Assembly (NCBI RefSeq): GCF_047973035.1
Contig: NZ_JBKEBF010000035.1
Location: forward strand, 1 to 64,000
Direction: 5' to 3'
DNA from: Oleidesulfovibrio sp047973035
GTDB lineage: Bacteria; Desulfobacterota; Desulfovibrionia; Desulfovibrionales; Desulfovibrionaceae
DNA length: 64,000 nt
Shown here piece after piece: positions 43,575 to 52,262 of the stretch (within the stretch, counting starts at the first letter, position 1; each line of letters starts with the position of its first letter). Under the pieces are notes generated by a model, which saw only the letters and a list, made by a program, of their open reading frames with translations, was not told the DNA's origin and ran no database searches. The translations under genes and the position numbers were made by a program.

Positions 43575-44975
43575 CTATAGCAGAATCGTTGTTGCCAGTC
43601 CTAGGAAGATGAAAAAGCCTGCACCATCTGTAATCGCCGTCAGAAAAATGCTGGAAGCCTGCGCAGGGTCTCTTCCCAGCTCCTTAAGAATAAGCGGAAT
43701 TGACGCGCCGGCCAGTGCGCCCAGCAGCATATCAAGCAGCAGTGCTGTAGCCATAATCTGGGCAAGCAGCAGATTGTTTGTAAGCATGAATACTGCAATC
43801 AGTACCAGAACACCTACAATAAGCCCGCTCAACATGCCGATTTTTGCTTCACGCCACACGGCAAGCCAAGACTTCTTTCTGTCAAACCGCTCTGTCGCAA
43901 GCTGTCTGATCATAACAGCAAGCGCCTGCTGACCGGTATTGCCTGCTTGATTTGCAACAATCGGCATAAGAACTGCCAAGATTGCCATAGTGGCGATTGA
44001 ACCTTCAAAAAGGCTGACCACCCATGCACTGAACGCAGAGTTTGCCATGTTGATGACAAGCCAGGGCAGTCGTTTTTTGACGGACTCCAGCCACGGTGTA
44101 TCTGTTGTTTCGTCCTGACCGGCACCAACCATACCGAGCATGTCTTCACTTGCTTCGTCATGAATGATGTCGATGATGTCGTCGTAGGTAACAACGCCCA
44201 GCAACCGTCCCTCGTAATCAACAACCGGCATGGCCATGAAGTTGTAGTGAGCAAGCTGGTGAGCAACTTCTTCTTTGTCCGCGTCAAAAACAACAGAAAT
44301 CAGGCTCTGTGCGCTGACTTCATCTTTCAACAGGGTACGGGGTCTGCAAAGCAGCAGGTTGCGCAAGGAAAGAACACCCACAAGGCGTTCCTGTTCATCA
44401 ACGATGTAGGCGTAGTAAGGAATTTCCTTATCCTCGATCTCACGACGTATCTGCATAATCGCCTGATCTGCAGTCACGTTGTGATCGAGGATAATTATTT
44501 CCGTGTTCATGACCCCGCCCGCCGTGTCGGGGTCAAATGCCATCAGGGTTCGCAGCTCCTCTGCGTCGTCGGCTTCAAAATAACGTAACAGCGCGTCACT
44601 GAGTTCTTCATCCAACTCGTCCAGAACGTCCGCAGCGTCGTCAGGCGACATCTCCGCCAGAATACTGGCGGCCTCATCCCAGTCGAGGTTCTGCAGAATC
44701 TCCGTACGGGAGTACTCGTCCATTTCAGCTAGAGCTTCAGCCGCATCCTCTGCTGAAAGGTGCTGCATAAGGCAAACCTGTTTCTCAAGCGACAGGTTTT
44801 CCATATGCTCTGCAACGTCTGCAGGGTGTGCAAACTCTGCTTCCGCTTTTTCTTCACGACAAAAGTGCAGTGCAATCTCACGACGCTCGCGGCTGTCTTC
44901 CGAGATTCCTTTGTCCTTCTGCATTGTATCGTTTGAGCGCTGCTCAGGCTCGTGGTGGGTATTTTCATCAGTCAT
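43575..44975 (-). CDS. mgtE: Magnesium transporter MgtE
   Basis: 466 aa. N-domain of acidic helical repeats (LAEMDEYSRTEILQNLDWD, MSPDDAADVLDELDEE), paired CBS domains (about 160-280), then five membrane helices with the family's PIVANQAGNTGQQALAVMIRQLA selectivity segment and LLLDMLLGALAGASIPLILKELG. Gated Mg2+ channel: the N and CBS domains bind Mg2+ and close the pore. ATG at 44975, start region acidic. The 122 bases upstream show no M-box riboswitch that I can recognise. Confidence 0.92.
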   Translation of the reverse strand: MTDENTHHEPEQRSNDTMQKDKGISEDSRERREIALHFCREEKAEAEFAHPADVAEHMENLSLEKQVCLMQHLSAEDAAEALAEMDEYSRTEILQNLDWDEAASILAEMSPDDAADVLDELDEELSDALLRYFEADDAEELRTLMAFDPDTAGGVMNTEIIILDHNVTADQAIMQIRREIEDKEIPYYAYIVDEQERLVGVLSLRNLLLCRPRTLLKDEVSAQSLISVVFDADKEEVAHQLAHYNFMAMPVVDYEGRLLGVVTYDDIIDIIHDEASEDMLGMVGAGQDETTDTPWLESVKKRLPWLVINMANSAFSAWVVSLFEGSIATMAILAVLMPIVANQAGNTGQQALAVMIRQLATERFDRKKSWLAVWREAKIGMLSGLIVGVLVLIAVFMLTNNLLLAQIMATALLLDMLLGALAGASIPLILKELGRDPAQASSIFLTAITDGAGFFIFLGLATTILL

Positions 44976-45097
44976 ATGATTTTATCCTATGAAAGCTGTA
45001 TATTGGCAGCGCAATGTTTCCATCAAATGTTTGAGAACCGCTTGACGAAAAATGGTCTGAGTCGTAACACCCCAAGAATCAATACCCAAGAGGCATT

Positions 45098-46033
45098 GTG
45101 CCTCTATCATGTAGCATGTACCTTAACAATCCCATGACAACGAGCAGTATCAACTTTTTTTTCACCGGTGAGGCGTTGCAGTTCACGTTATCCGCTATTG
45201 ATCTGGCCATAGATGAAGATGGTCCGGATCTGACAAGTAATGCGGTTTTTGCGCCCGAACAGCGACTTAAGGCCCAGATTGTGGCCAAAGAAGACACTAT
45301 TGTATGCGGGCTGACGTATGTTCGATATATAATGGATCGGGTCATTGAGCGCGATCCTCAACCTGCCGGTTTTGACGACTACACGGTAGAAACGTTTGCC
45401 GCCGACGGAGACCGTGTTTCAAACGGGTCTCTGGTGGTCCGGCTGGAAGCCTCTGCGCGCAGATTGCTTAAAGCCGAGCGCATTATTTTAAACTTTATGA
45501 CACATCTTTCCGGCATATCCAACCTTACGGCACGCTATGCAGCTGCGCTTGAAGGCTCGGGCACACGTCTGCTTGATACACGTAAGACTTTGCCCGGGCT
45601 GCGCTATCCGGAAAAATATGCGGTAATCATCGGCGGAGGCCTGAACCATCGGCGTAATCTTGCCGAAATGCTGATGCTGAAAGATAACCATATTGATCTG
45701 GCAGGAAGTATAACCGCAGCGGTAGAACGTTTACGTACGGCATACGCTCCTTGTCCGCCGATTGAGGTTGAATGTCGGACCGTGGCGGATGTACAAGAGG
45801 CAGTCTCTTGTTCCGTGGACAGAATTATGCTGGACAATATGGATGCTGCAGGTCTGGCAGAAGCCCTGCCTTACATCCCTGCGCATATTGAAACTGAAGC
45901 AAGCGGCGGAGTAACGTTGGAGACTATCCGTACTCTAGCAGATGCGTCCGGTCGCAAGCTGGATTATATATCTGTAGGTAGGCTTACTCATTCAGCTCCT
46001 TCTGCCGACTTCAGCATGCGAATCAGCGAGTAG
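45098..46033 (+). CDS. nadC: Nicotinate-nucleotide pyrophosphorylase (carboxylating) NadC
   Basis: 311 aa if begun at GTG 45098, which has AAGAGG five bases upstream; ATGs at 45116 and 45134 lack an SD, so the GTG is preferred with some doubt. Family signatures: ERIILNFMTHLSGISNLTARY, GTRLLDTRKTLPGLRYPEKYAV with the key Arg/Lys residues, HRRNLAEMLMLKDNHI, and EVECRTVADVQEA, MLDNMDAA, EASGGVTLETI. It converts quinolinate and PRPP to nicotinate mononucleotide, the last step shared by NadB-NadA. First gene of the nadC-nadA-nadB operon; 4 bases before nadA. Confidence 0.93.
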   Translation: MPLSCSMYLNNPMTTSSINFFFTGEALQFTLSAIDLAIDEDGPDLTSNAVFAPEQRLKAQIVAKEDTIVCGLTYVRYIMDRVIERDPQPAGFDDYTVETFAADGDRVSNGSLVVRLEASARRLLKAERIILNFMTHLSGISNLTARYAAALEGSGTRLLDTRKTLPGLRYPEKYAVIIGGGLNHRRNLAEMLMLKDNHIDLAGSITAAVERLRTAYAPCPPIEVECRTVADVQEAVSCSVDRIMLDNMDAAGLAEALPYIPAHIETEASGGVTLETIRTLADASGRKLDYISVGRLTHSAPSADFSMRISE

Positions 46034-46037
46034 AATT

Positions 46038-47075
46038 ATGACGAATCCTTCTTTTGAAAAAATTACTGAAATCAAGTCCCGTATGGGTAAAAAGCTCACT
46101 ATTATGGGGCACCATTATCAGCACGATACGGTGATCAGGCATACTGATCTTCGTGGCGACTCGTTAGAGCTTGCCCGTAAAACTGCTGAGGTCGAAGCTG
46201 AACACATCGTGTTTTGCGGTGTGTACTTTATGGGAGAATCGTCGGCACTGCTTTCTCGGCCCGGACAAAAAGTTTATCTGCCGGAACCGGATGCCAATTG
46301 CGTGATGTCCCAGATGGCTCCTGCCGAACGCGTTGAAAGCGTTTTTTCACGACTTGCTGAACGTGGCCGGCGTATTGTTCCGCTTACGTATGTGAACTCC
46401 TCTGTGGCTGTAAAAGCTGTTGTGGGTAAACATGGCGGCTCTGTATGCACCTCTGCCAACGCAAAAAAGATGCTTGAGTGGGCTTTTGAACAGGGGGATG
46501 CCGTACTGTTTATTCCTGATAAAAATCTTGCTTCAAATACAGCGGATATTCTGGGCTTGCCCGAGGATAGGCGCCACATACTGGATATTCGTAAGGGCGG
46601 CACCGCTATTGATTTTGAAGCCGCAGATAAAGCCACGCTGCTGATGTGGCCCGGTTGCTGCGCTATTCATGCCCGCTTCAATCTGCGGCAGATTTCCAGA
46701 ATGCGTGAAGAACATCATGGTATTCGTATCGTGGTGCACCCTGAATGCAGTCAGGAAGTTGTGCACATGTCTGATGCTGCCGGCTCTACTTCTTTTATTA
46801 TTAAATATGTTGATGAGGCTCCGGAAGGTGCGACTATCGCTGTCGGAACGGAAATCAACCTTGTTGAGCGTCTGGCAAAGCAGTATGCGGGCAAAAAGAC
46901 CATCATGCCGTTGCTGGAAAGCGCATGTACGCACATGAACAGTGTTACTGAAGAAAAGCTGGCCTCCACCCTGCTTGCTGTTGAGGCCGGAACCTATGAA
47001 CCAGTTATGGTTCCCATGGAAATGCAGGACAACGCCCGTGTTGCCCTCGAGCGTATGCTGAAGGCATGCGCCTAA
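46038..47075 (+). CDS. nadA: Quinolinate synthase NadA
   Basis: 345 aa. GHHYQHDTVIRHTDLRGDSLELAR is the substrate-binding start; the three 4Fe-4S ligands fit Cys88 (DANCVM), the Cys in KHGGSVCTSANAKK or WPGCCAIH, and HPECSQEV. MFCGVYFMGE-type segment (FCGVYFMGESSALLS) is also family-typical. It condenses iminoaspartate with dihydroxyacetone phosphate to quinolinate and is oxygen-sensitive. Between nadC and nadB in one operon. Confidence 0.94.
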   Translation: MTNPSFEKITEIKSRMGKKLTIMGHHYQHDTVIRHTDLRGDSLELARKTAEVEAEHIVFCGVYFMGESSALLSRPGQKVYLPEPDANCVMSQMAPAERVESVFSRLAERGRRIVPLTYVNSSVAVKAVVGKHGGSVCTSANAKKMLEWAFEQGDAVLFIPDKNLASNTADILGLPEDRRHILDIRKGGTAIDFEAADKATLLMWPGCCAIHARFNLRQISRMREEHHGIRIVVHPECSQEVVHMSDAAGSTSFIIKYVDEAPEGATIAVGTEINLVERLAKQYAGKKTIMPLLESACTHMNSVTEEKLASTLLAVEAGTYEPVMVPMEMQDNARVALERMLKACA

Positions 47076-47094
47076 CACGCAGGAGTAGTTTCTG

Positions 47095-48699
47095 ATGTCC
47101 AATTTCCGTCCGGTTACCCCCGTACTTGTTATCGGTTCCGGCATTGCTGGCGCAACCGTAGCATTGACTCTCGCTGACCTTGGCGTGGAAGTAACTCTTA
47201 TTACCAGCGGGGACTCTCTGGATTTGGGAAATACTGCGCTGGCTCAGGGTGGTATTGTTTTTAAAGCGCATGACAGTGACCCTAAGCAGCTGGAAAAAGA
47301 CATTCTGATTGCAGGACACCACTACAATTCTTCCCGCGCTGTACGCCATGTGAGTGTGCAAGGTCCGCCCGCGGTGCAGAGTGTACTTGTTGATCGATTG
47401 AATATTCCTTTTGCCAGACAGCATGATGACAGAAAGTCCGGCGCAGACTGTGAATGGGATATGACCATGGAAGGCGGCCATGCTGCCCAGCGTATTTTGC
47501 ACTGCGCGGACTACACTGGCCGGGCAATCATGGATGGCCTGATTCGGGAAGTGCAGGCATCGCCGAATATTAAAGTGCTGACCAACCGTACAGCCATTGA
47601 CCTTTTGACAAGCCATCACCATGGTCGCAGCCTTGAGTTTAAATACCAGCTGAATAATCAATGTGCCGGAGCGTATGTTTTTAATGAAAAGCTGAAGTGC
47701 GTAGAAACCATTCTTGCCGATTACACTGTTCTTGCAACCGGTGGTATCGGACAGATTTATCTGCATACCACAAATTCACCGGTATGCGTTGGTTCCGGCC
47801 TTGCTATGGCATACAGAGCTGGTGCCCGTATCGAAAATGCAGAGTTTGTACAGTTCCACCCCACTGCTCTCTACCACAGGGCCGAACGGCGCTTTCTGAT
47901 TACAGAGGCTATGCGTGGTGAAGGTGCCAAGCTTGTGAATGCCAAGGGTGAGACGTTCATGCAGCGCTATGATCCCCGCGCAGACCTTGCTCCGCGTGAT
48001 ATTGTTGCACGGGCTATTGTGGAAGAAATGCTTTCTACCGGTGCAGATTGTGTGTTTCTTGATGCTGCCAATTACGTGGAGCACAATCTTGAAACACGCT
48101 TCCCCACAATTTTCCAGCGCTGCTTGAAGCTTGGAATCGACATTCGTAACCAGCCTATTCCTGTTGTTCCCGCTGCCCACTACTTCTGCGGCGGCGTGTT
48201 GGCTGACCTGAACGGACGGACCACTCTGGAGCGGCTTTACAGCGTTGGTGAATGCAATTGTACCGGTGTGCATGGTGCGAACCGTCTTGCGAGCACTTCG
48301 CTGTTGGAAGCACTGCTCTGGGGCCGTAATTCCGCTCTTGATATCAAGAAGCGGCTTAGCCGGCGTTCTGCCCTTAAAAAGCGTTTACGTGAGTCTATCC
48401 CTGACTGGAATCCGCTTGGAGATGAGAAAAATGACGATCCGGCGTTGATTGCGCAGGACTGGACAACTCTCAGGAACACCATGTGGAACTATGTGGGCAT
48501 TACAAGGACCTCCAGCCGCCTTCAGAGAGCCCATGATGAAATGCGTGACCTGTGGCGCCATGTGAGTGATTTTTACAAACGTACGCCCATTTCAAAGCCT
48601 CTTGTCGACCTGTTCCACGGTTGTCAGGCTGGCTATGTGGTCACAATGGCTGCCAGACGCAACAAACAGAGCGTCGGCTGCCACTATCGTGTAGACTAG
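47095..48699 (+). CDS. nadB: L-aspartate oxidase NadB
   Basis: 534 aa flavoprotein. FAD site VIGSGIAGATVALTLADLG at residues 10-28; SGDSLDLGNTALAQGGI; EFVQFHPTALYH; REGEGAKLVNAKG-like RGEGAKLVNAKGETFM; VVPAAHYFCGGVLADLNGRTTLERLYSVGEC and GANRLASTSLLEALLWG, all of the aspartate oxidase/fumarate reductase family. Makes iminoaspartate for NadA, using fumarate as acceptor in anaerobes. SD GGAG. Terminator 22 bases beyond the stop ends the operon. Confidence 0.94.
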   Translation: MSNFRPVTPVLVIGSGIAGATVALTLADLGVEVTLITSGDSLDLGNTALAQGGIVFKAHDSDPKQLEKDILIAGHHYNSSRAVRHVSVQGPPAVQSVLVDRLNIPFARQHDDRKSGADCEWDMTMEGGHAAQRILHCADYTGRAIMDGLIREVQASPNIKVLTNRTAIDLLTSHHHGRSLEFKYQLNNQCAGAYVFNEKLKCVETILADYTVLATGGIGQIYLHTTNSPVCVGSGLAMAYRAGARIENAEFVQFHPTALYHRAERRFLITEAMRGEGAKLVNAKGETFMQRYDPRADLAPRDIVARAIVEEMLSTGADCVFLDAANYVEHNLETRFPTIFQRCLKLGIDIRNQPIPVVPAAHYFCGGVLADLNGRTTLERLYSVGECNCTGVHGANRLASTSLLEALLWGRNSALDIKKRLSRRSALKKRLRESIPDWNPLGDEKNDDPALIAQDWTTLRNTMWNYVGITRTSSRLQRAHDEMRDLWRHVSDFYKRTPISKPLVDLFHGCQAGYVVTMAARRNKQSVGCHYRVD

Positions 48700-48720
48700 C
48701 AGATTGTTCTTACTGACAGA

Positions 48721-48756
48721 AAAGCGGGCCACCTGACGGTGGTCCGCTTCTTTTTT
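48721..48756 (+). terminator. Intrinsic terminator of the nad operon
   Basis: AAGCGGGCCACC/GGTGGTCCGCTT, 12-bp stem with one G-T pair and TGAC loop, then CTTTTTTG. Confidence 0.85.
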
Positions 48757-48810
48757 GTATGCAGCCTCTCAGCTACGCTGGACATTCAGGGTGATGTGAG
48801 AAGACAAAGA

Positions 48811-49239
48811 CTATAGTAAATAGTCACGGATAATCAGAATGCCTGTGTATAGCTGGAAAAAAACAAGAACCATAAGCAGCAGGTTGTTCAGTCCATGAAG
48901 AAGCGGGAGCAGCTTTCGTCTTTTTTTGTACTTATCAAGTATATATCCGGTAACGAAAGCACATATGCCGGTGGGAATAACCATGAAAGCGATAAGATAG
49001 TGCCAGTCCGTGATCAGAATAACTCCCCAGCCTACCCATGCAAAGAAAAGTCCCAGCGCAAGGCCTATCATCCAGATACCGATAGCTATTTTTCCCCAGT
49101 AAACATGCTTTTTCCAGTCGAAAGGCATTTTTCTGTTCATATGCAGCATCATGAACCGGTGAAAGCCGAGATATAACACATAGCATCCTGCCACTGTGGC
49201 CAGCAGTTGCAGGATGGGATGTATCCACATAATCAGCAT
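48811..49239 (-). CDS. Four-helix membrane protein at the end of the cox operon
   Basis: 142 aa with four hydrophobic helices and several His facing the membrane ends (IHPILQL, HRFMMLHMNRKM, DWHYLIAFM, PLLHGLNNLLLM), a layout like b-type heme membrane proteins and similar to DUF4079-type proteins. Start ATG 49239 has GGAGG. It ends the transcript that begins with the small cytochrome c gene and is separated from ctaB by 29 bases, so a role in oxidase assembly or quinol/heme handling is likely but unproven. Confidence 0.6.
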   Translation of the reverse strand: MLIMWIHPILQLLATVAGCYVLYLGFHRFMMLHMNRKMPFDWKKHVYWGKIAIGIWMIGLALGLFFAWVGWGVILITDWHYLIAFMVIPTGICAFVTGYILDKYKKRRKLLPLLHGLNNLLLMVLVFFQLYTGILIIRDYLL

Positions 49240-49268
49240 GGCTCTCCTCCTTTACTCCGCGCGTATTC

Positions 49269-50117
49269 TTAAAAAATCAGACTGCCACCGATAAGCCTGT
49301 CTGCTACCAGCAATAACATAACACTTAGCATGCTGGCATTAATAATATGAAATCCACGCTCAGGAGAACGCAGGATTATGCCTGTAACCATAAATGCTGC
49401 AATAACGGTAAAGCAAATACCTACGCGCAATACCGCAGAATGCATGAATGGAAAAAGAGGTATCAGCAACAGTGCAGTAAGATATGATGAGTACCAGAGG
49501 TTAAGAAGCGGAGAAAAGCGTGTTGCCAATTGTATGGAAGGCAACGGTAACCCCTGTTCTGCATAGGCTGCACGATCTTTTTCTGCCCGTAACCAGAAAT
49601 GCGGAACCTGCCACAAGTAATAGACCATTGTGACTATAACCAACTGTGGCGAAAATACACTCCCACCGGCTGCAACCCAGCCGAATGCAGGTGGTAGTGC
49701 ACCGGGAACAGCGCCTGTAAGCAGAGAAAAGGAACTGATGCGCTTTAAAGGCGTATAAAGGCCATTGTATGTGATAATAACAAAAGCCCCCATACCTAGA
49801 AGCGTTATTCCCCCGCTCGCGTGCAGAAGCCCCGCAGAGGCCAGTAAAAGAACTATGCCCGGAATAAGTGCGGCTGCGGGAGTTAAAAGCCCTTTTGCCA
49901 CAGGACGCTGGCATGTTCTGGGCATTCTGGCATCAAGCTCTCTTTCCTGTATCTGGTTGAATACGGAACAACAGCAAGTAAGCGTGAACGTAGCCAGTGA
50001 GCATACCCACAGCCGCCAGTCAACAGTGCCTGCCTGCAGCAGGTAGCCGAATGCGGTTGAGGTTGCCACCATAAAGGCTACTTTTATTCTGAATAAAGGC
50101 AGATAGCCGCGAATCAC
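49269..50117 (-). CDS. ctaB: Protoheme IX farnesyltransferase
   Basis: 282 aa UbiA-family prenyltransferase with nine hydrophobic segments. The first Asp-rich site is NQIQERELDARMPRTCQRP, close to the CtaB N-x-x-D-x-x-x-D-x-x-M-x-RT-x-x-RP pattern; YTPLKRISSFSLLTGAVPGALPP is also typical. It makes heme O from heme B, needed for the heme A/O of the oxidase encoded next to it. GTG start at 50117 with AAGGA eight bases before; it begins one base past the coxB stop codon. Confidence 0.9.
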   Translation of the reverse strand: MIRGYLPLFRIKVAFMVATSTAFGYLLQAGTVDWRLWVCSLATFTLTCCCSVFNQIQERELDARMPRTCQRPVAKGLLTPAAALIPGIVLLLASAGLLHASGGITLLGMGAFVIITYNGLYTPLKRISSFSLLTGAVPGALPPAFGWVAAGGSVFSPQLVIVTMVYYLWQVPHFWLRAEKDRAAYAEQGLPLPSIQLATRFSPLLNLWYSSYLTALLLIPLFPFMHSAVLRVGICFTVIAAFMVTGIILRSPERGFHIINASMLSVMLLLVADRLIGGSLIF

Positions 50118-50118
50118 G

Positions 50119-51360
50119 CTACTGTTCCTTATTTTCCGGTGCAGGAGCAGATTTATCCGACAGGCTTTTCATGTATTCAATCAATGCTGTCATTCTGCTT
50201 TCTTCAAGTTCATACGGCGGCATTATCGGGTCATATCCTTTCGTCAGCAACGTCAAGGGATCGACAATGCTTTCCCTGAGGTACGCTTCATCTGCGATTT
50301 GTTTTTTTTCAACGCCGTCTTTCAGAATTACCCGCTCGGAGCCGTATAGATTTTTCAGACTTGGACCTACAATTTCAGAACCGTCTGTCGAGTGACAGGA
50401 AATGCAACCCTCTTCCTGAACAAGCCTTCTTCCTTCTTCAACGGGAGTCTGATTGCCATTCATCATCCAGTTAACAACGCTGTCCACTTCGTCTTTAGAC
50501 ATCGTATCAGTATATGACGGCATTATGGGATCATGCCCCTGAACTACTTCGCTGTTCGGTTCAAACAAGGCACGGCGCAGGTAGGGTTCGTCAACTACTA
50601 CTTCTTTCAGGGTGCCGTCCGGCAGAATCACTTTGCGGCTTTTACCGTATATGTTTTTAAGTGTCGGTCCCAAGCCTTCGCTGCCATCCAGAGAATGGCA
50701 GGAAGTGCAACCATGCGTTTCCATAAGAGCTTGTGCTTTTGCTGCTCCGCCGGAATTGCTCTGCCGGGTGAGCCAGTTCTCAAAGTCTTTTTCTGGCAGC
50801 ACTGCAACAGTTGAAAGCATGTTGGCATGTTTCAGACCGCAGTATTCGGCACACAAGATGTCGTACTCGCCTTTACGTTCCGCCTTAAACCATGCGTATG
50901 TTTCCATGCCTGGAACCGTGTCCATTTTTATGCGAAATGCCGGAACATAAAAACTGTGCAGTACATCCGCGGAAGTCATATTCAAACGGACAGCCTGATT
51001 AACCGGAACATACAGGATGTTGGAGCGTTTCCCGTTAGGATATTCGAACGCCCAGGACCACATGCGTGCGGTGACTTTTACCTCCAGCGCATTTGCCGGA
51101 ACAGACCGCAGTGCTTTAAAGCCCTGCCATCCGTAATAGAACATTCCCATAACGATGATCGTAGGAATAACCGTCCATAATACTTCTGCGGTTATGTTTC
51201 CGTCAAAGTCTGCCGGTTTGGGGTGCCGTGTATGGTGATAGCGCCAAGCAAACCACACCATGCACGCCGTGATGCAGATAAGCACAACGATTGAAAATCC
51301 GAAAATAATATAAAAGGCAAAATCAACTTGCTGTACGGGATTTAGTGACTGCGGAAACAT
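50119..51360 (-). CDS. coxB: Cytochrome c oxidase subunit II with two fused cytochrome c domains (caa3 type)
   Basis: 413 aa from ATG 51360 (AGG five bases upstream; GTG 51366 is an alternative). Two N-terminal membrane helices, then the CuA cupredoxin with ligands in DVLHSFYVP and CAEYCGLKHANM. Two cytochrome c domains follow: CTSCH with Met in PIMPSYTD, and CISCH with Met in PIMPPYE. The two heme domains are very alike over about 85 residues (SDGSE-GPTLKNIYG versus STDGSE-GPSLKNLYG), so the second arose by tandem duplication. Most caa3 subunits II carry a single heme domain. Confidence 0.93.
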   Translation of the reverse strand: MFPQSLNPVQQVDFAFYIIFGFSIVVLICITACMVWFAWRYHHTRHPKPADFDGNITAEVLWTVIPTIIVMGMFYYGWQGFKALRSVPANALEVKVTARMWSWAFEYPNGKRSNILYVPVNQAVRLNMTSADVLHSFYVPAFRIKMDTVPGMETYAWFKAERKGEYDILCAEYCGLKHANMLSTVAVLPEKDFENWLTRQSNSGGAAKAQALMETHGCTSCHSLDGSEGLGPTLKNIYGKSRKVILPDGTLKEVVVDEPYLRRALFEPNSEVVQGHDPIMPSYTDTMSKDEVDSVVNWMMNGNQTPVEEGRRLVQEEGCISCHSTDGSEIVGPSLKNLYGSERVILKDGVEKKQIADEAYLRESIVDPLTLLTKGYDPIMPPYELEESRMTALIEYMKSLSDKSAPAPENKEQ

Positions 51361-51366
51361 AAACAC

Positions 51367-51654
51367 CTACCTGTACGCGACATCAAAGAATGTGAACCCT
51401 ATGGCTATTGCAAGAACTGCAAATGCCAGAAAAACCATTATCCGTATCAGCGTACCCTCATATTTCAGGTGCATAAAGAATAACGTTACCAGCCCCGCTT
51501 TGCATGTAGCTATTGTCAACGCCACAACGACATTCAGAAAACCGAAATCAAAGCGTGAGGCTGTAACGGTGATGCCTGTCAACACAAGCAAAGCAATCCA
51601 TATTATTGTATTCAATCTGAAGCTTACCGCATGGCTGTGATTGTTCTGGCTCAT
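51367..51654 (-). CDS. coxD: Cytochrome c oxidase subunit IV
   Basis: 95 aa from ATG 51654, which follows AGGAG; the frame extends to 51945 only as a shadow of coxC. Three hydrophobic helices with FDFGFLNVVVALTIATCKAGLVTLFFMHL, the characteristic segment of the prokaryotic subunit IV (COX4_pro) family. It lies between coxC (gap 8 bases) and coxB. Stabilises the oxidase complex; no redox centre. Confidence 0.88.
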   Translation of the reverse strand: MSQNNHSHAVSFRLNTIIWIALLVLTGITVTASRFDFGFLNVVVALTIATCKAGLVTLFFMHLKYEGTLIRIMVFLAFAVLAIAIGFTFFDVAYR

Positions 51655-51662
51655 GGCTACTC

Positions 51663-52262
51663 CTAAACGATGAGGTAGAAGAGCGGAAAAAGGTAAATCC
51701 ATACAAGGTCTACCAGATGCCAATACAGTCCGCTGTTTTCCAAAAACACAAAATTGTCGGGAGTCATCCTGCCCAGACCAATAAGACGATAGGCGTACAA
51801 CAGGACTGCTCCCCCGATGATTACATGAATGCCATGTAATCCTGTCATGACGTAATACAGTCCGAAGTAGACGATTTCTCCGGCAGGTCGCTTCAATAAT
51901 TCCGGGCTGTCCGGAAAGATGCCATGCGAGATTTTGGCACTCCACTCAAAGTATTTGACGACTAGAAATATGAGCGCACACCCTATTGTAAGGATTAACA
52001 TTCTTTTGCACAGAACGACCTTGCCCTGCTGCAAGGCACTGATTGAAATGGCGACGAAAAAGCTGCTGGTAATCAGTACAACTGTATTAAAGGTACCCAG
52101 AACGGTATTCAGCTCTTTACTGGCTGCATGGAATTCTGCCGGGTGCTGGTGAAGATATACTGCGTACAGTAGAAATAATCCGCCAAACAACAGAACCTCT
52201 GTGAATAAAAATAGCCACATACCGATTTTGGCACCTAGATAGTCGTTATGGACATTACTCAT
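51663..52262 (-). CDS. coxC: Cytochrome c oxidase subunit III
   Basis: 199 aa from the ATG at 52262, which overlaps the end of coxA by eight bases (ATGAGTAA); a longer upstream frame is not needed. Five membrane helices. Typical features: KIGMWLFLFTEVLLFGGLF, a Glu in the helix with FGLYYVMTGLHGIHVIIG, and a C-terminal YWHLVDLVWIYLFPLFYL. Short five-helix form, as in caa3-type oxidases. Confidence 0.9.
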   Translation of the reverse strand: MSNVHNDYLGAKIGMWLFLFTEVLLFGGLFLLYAVYLHQHPAEFHAASKELNTVLGTFNTVVLITSSFFVAISISALQQGKVVLCKRMLILTIGCALIFLVVKYFEWSAKISHGIFPDSPELLKRPAGEIVYFGLYYVMTGLHGIHVIIGGAVLLYAYRLIGLGRMTPDNFVFLENSGLYWHLVDLVWIYLFPLFYLIV

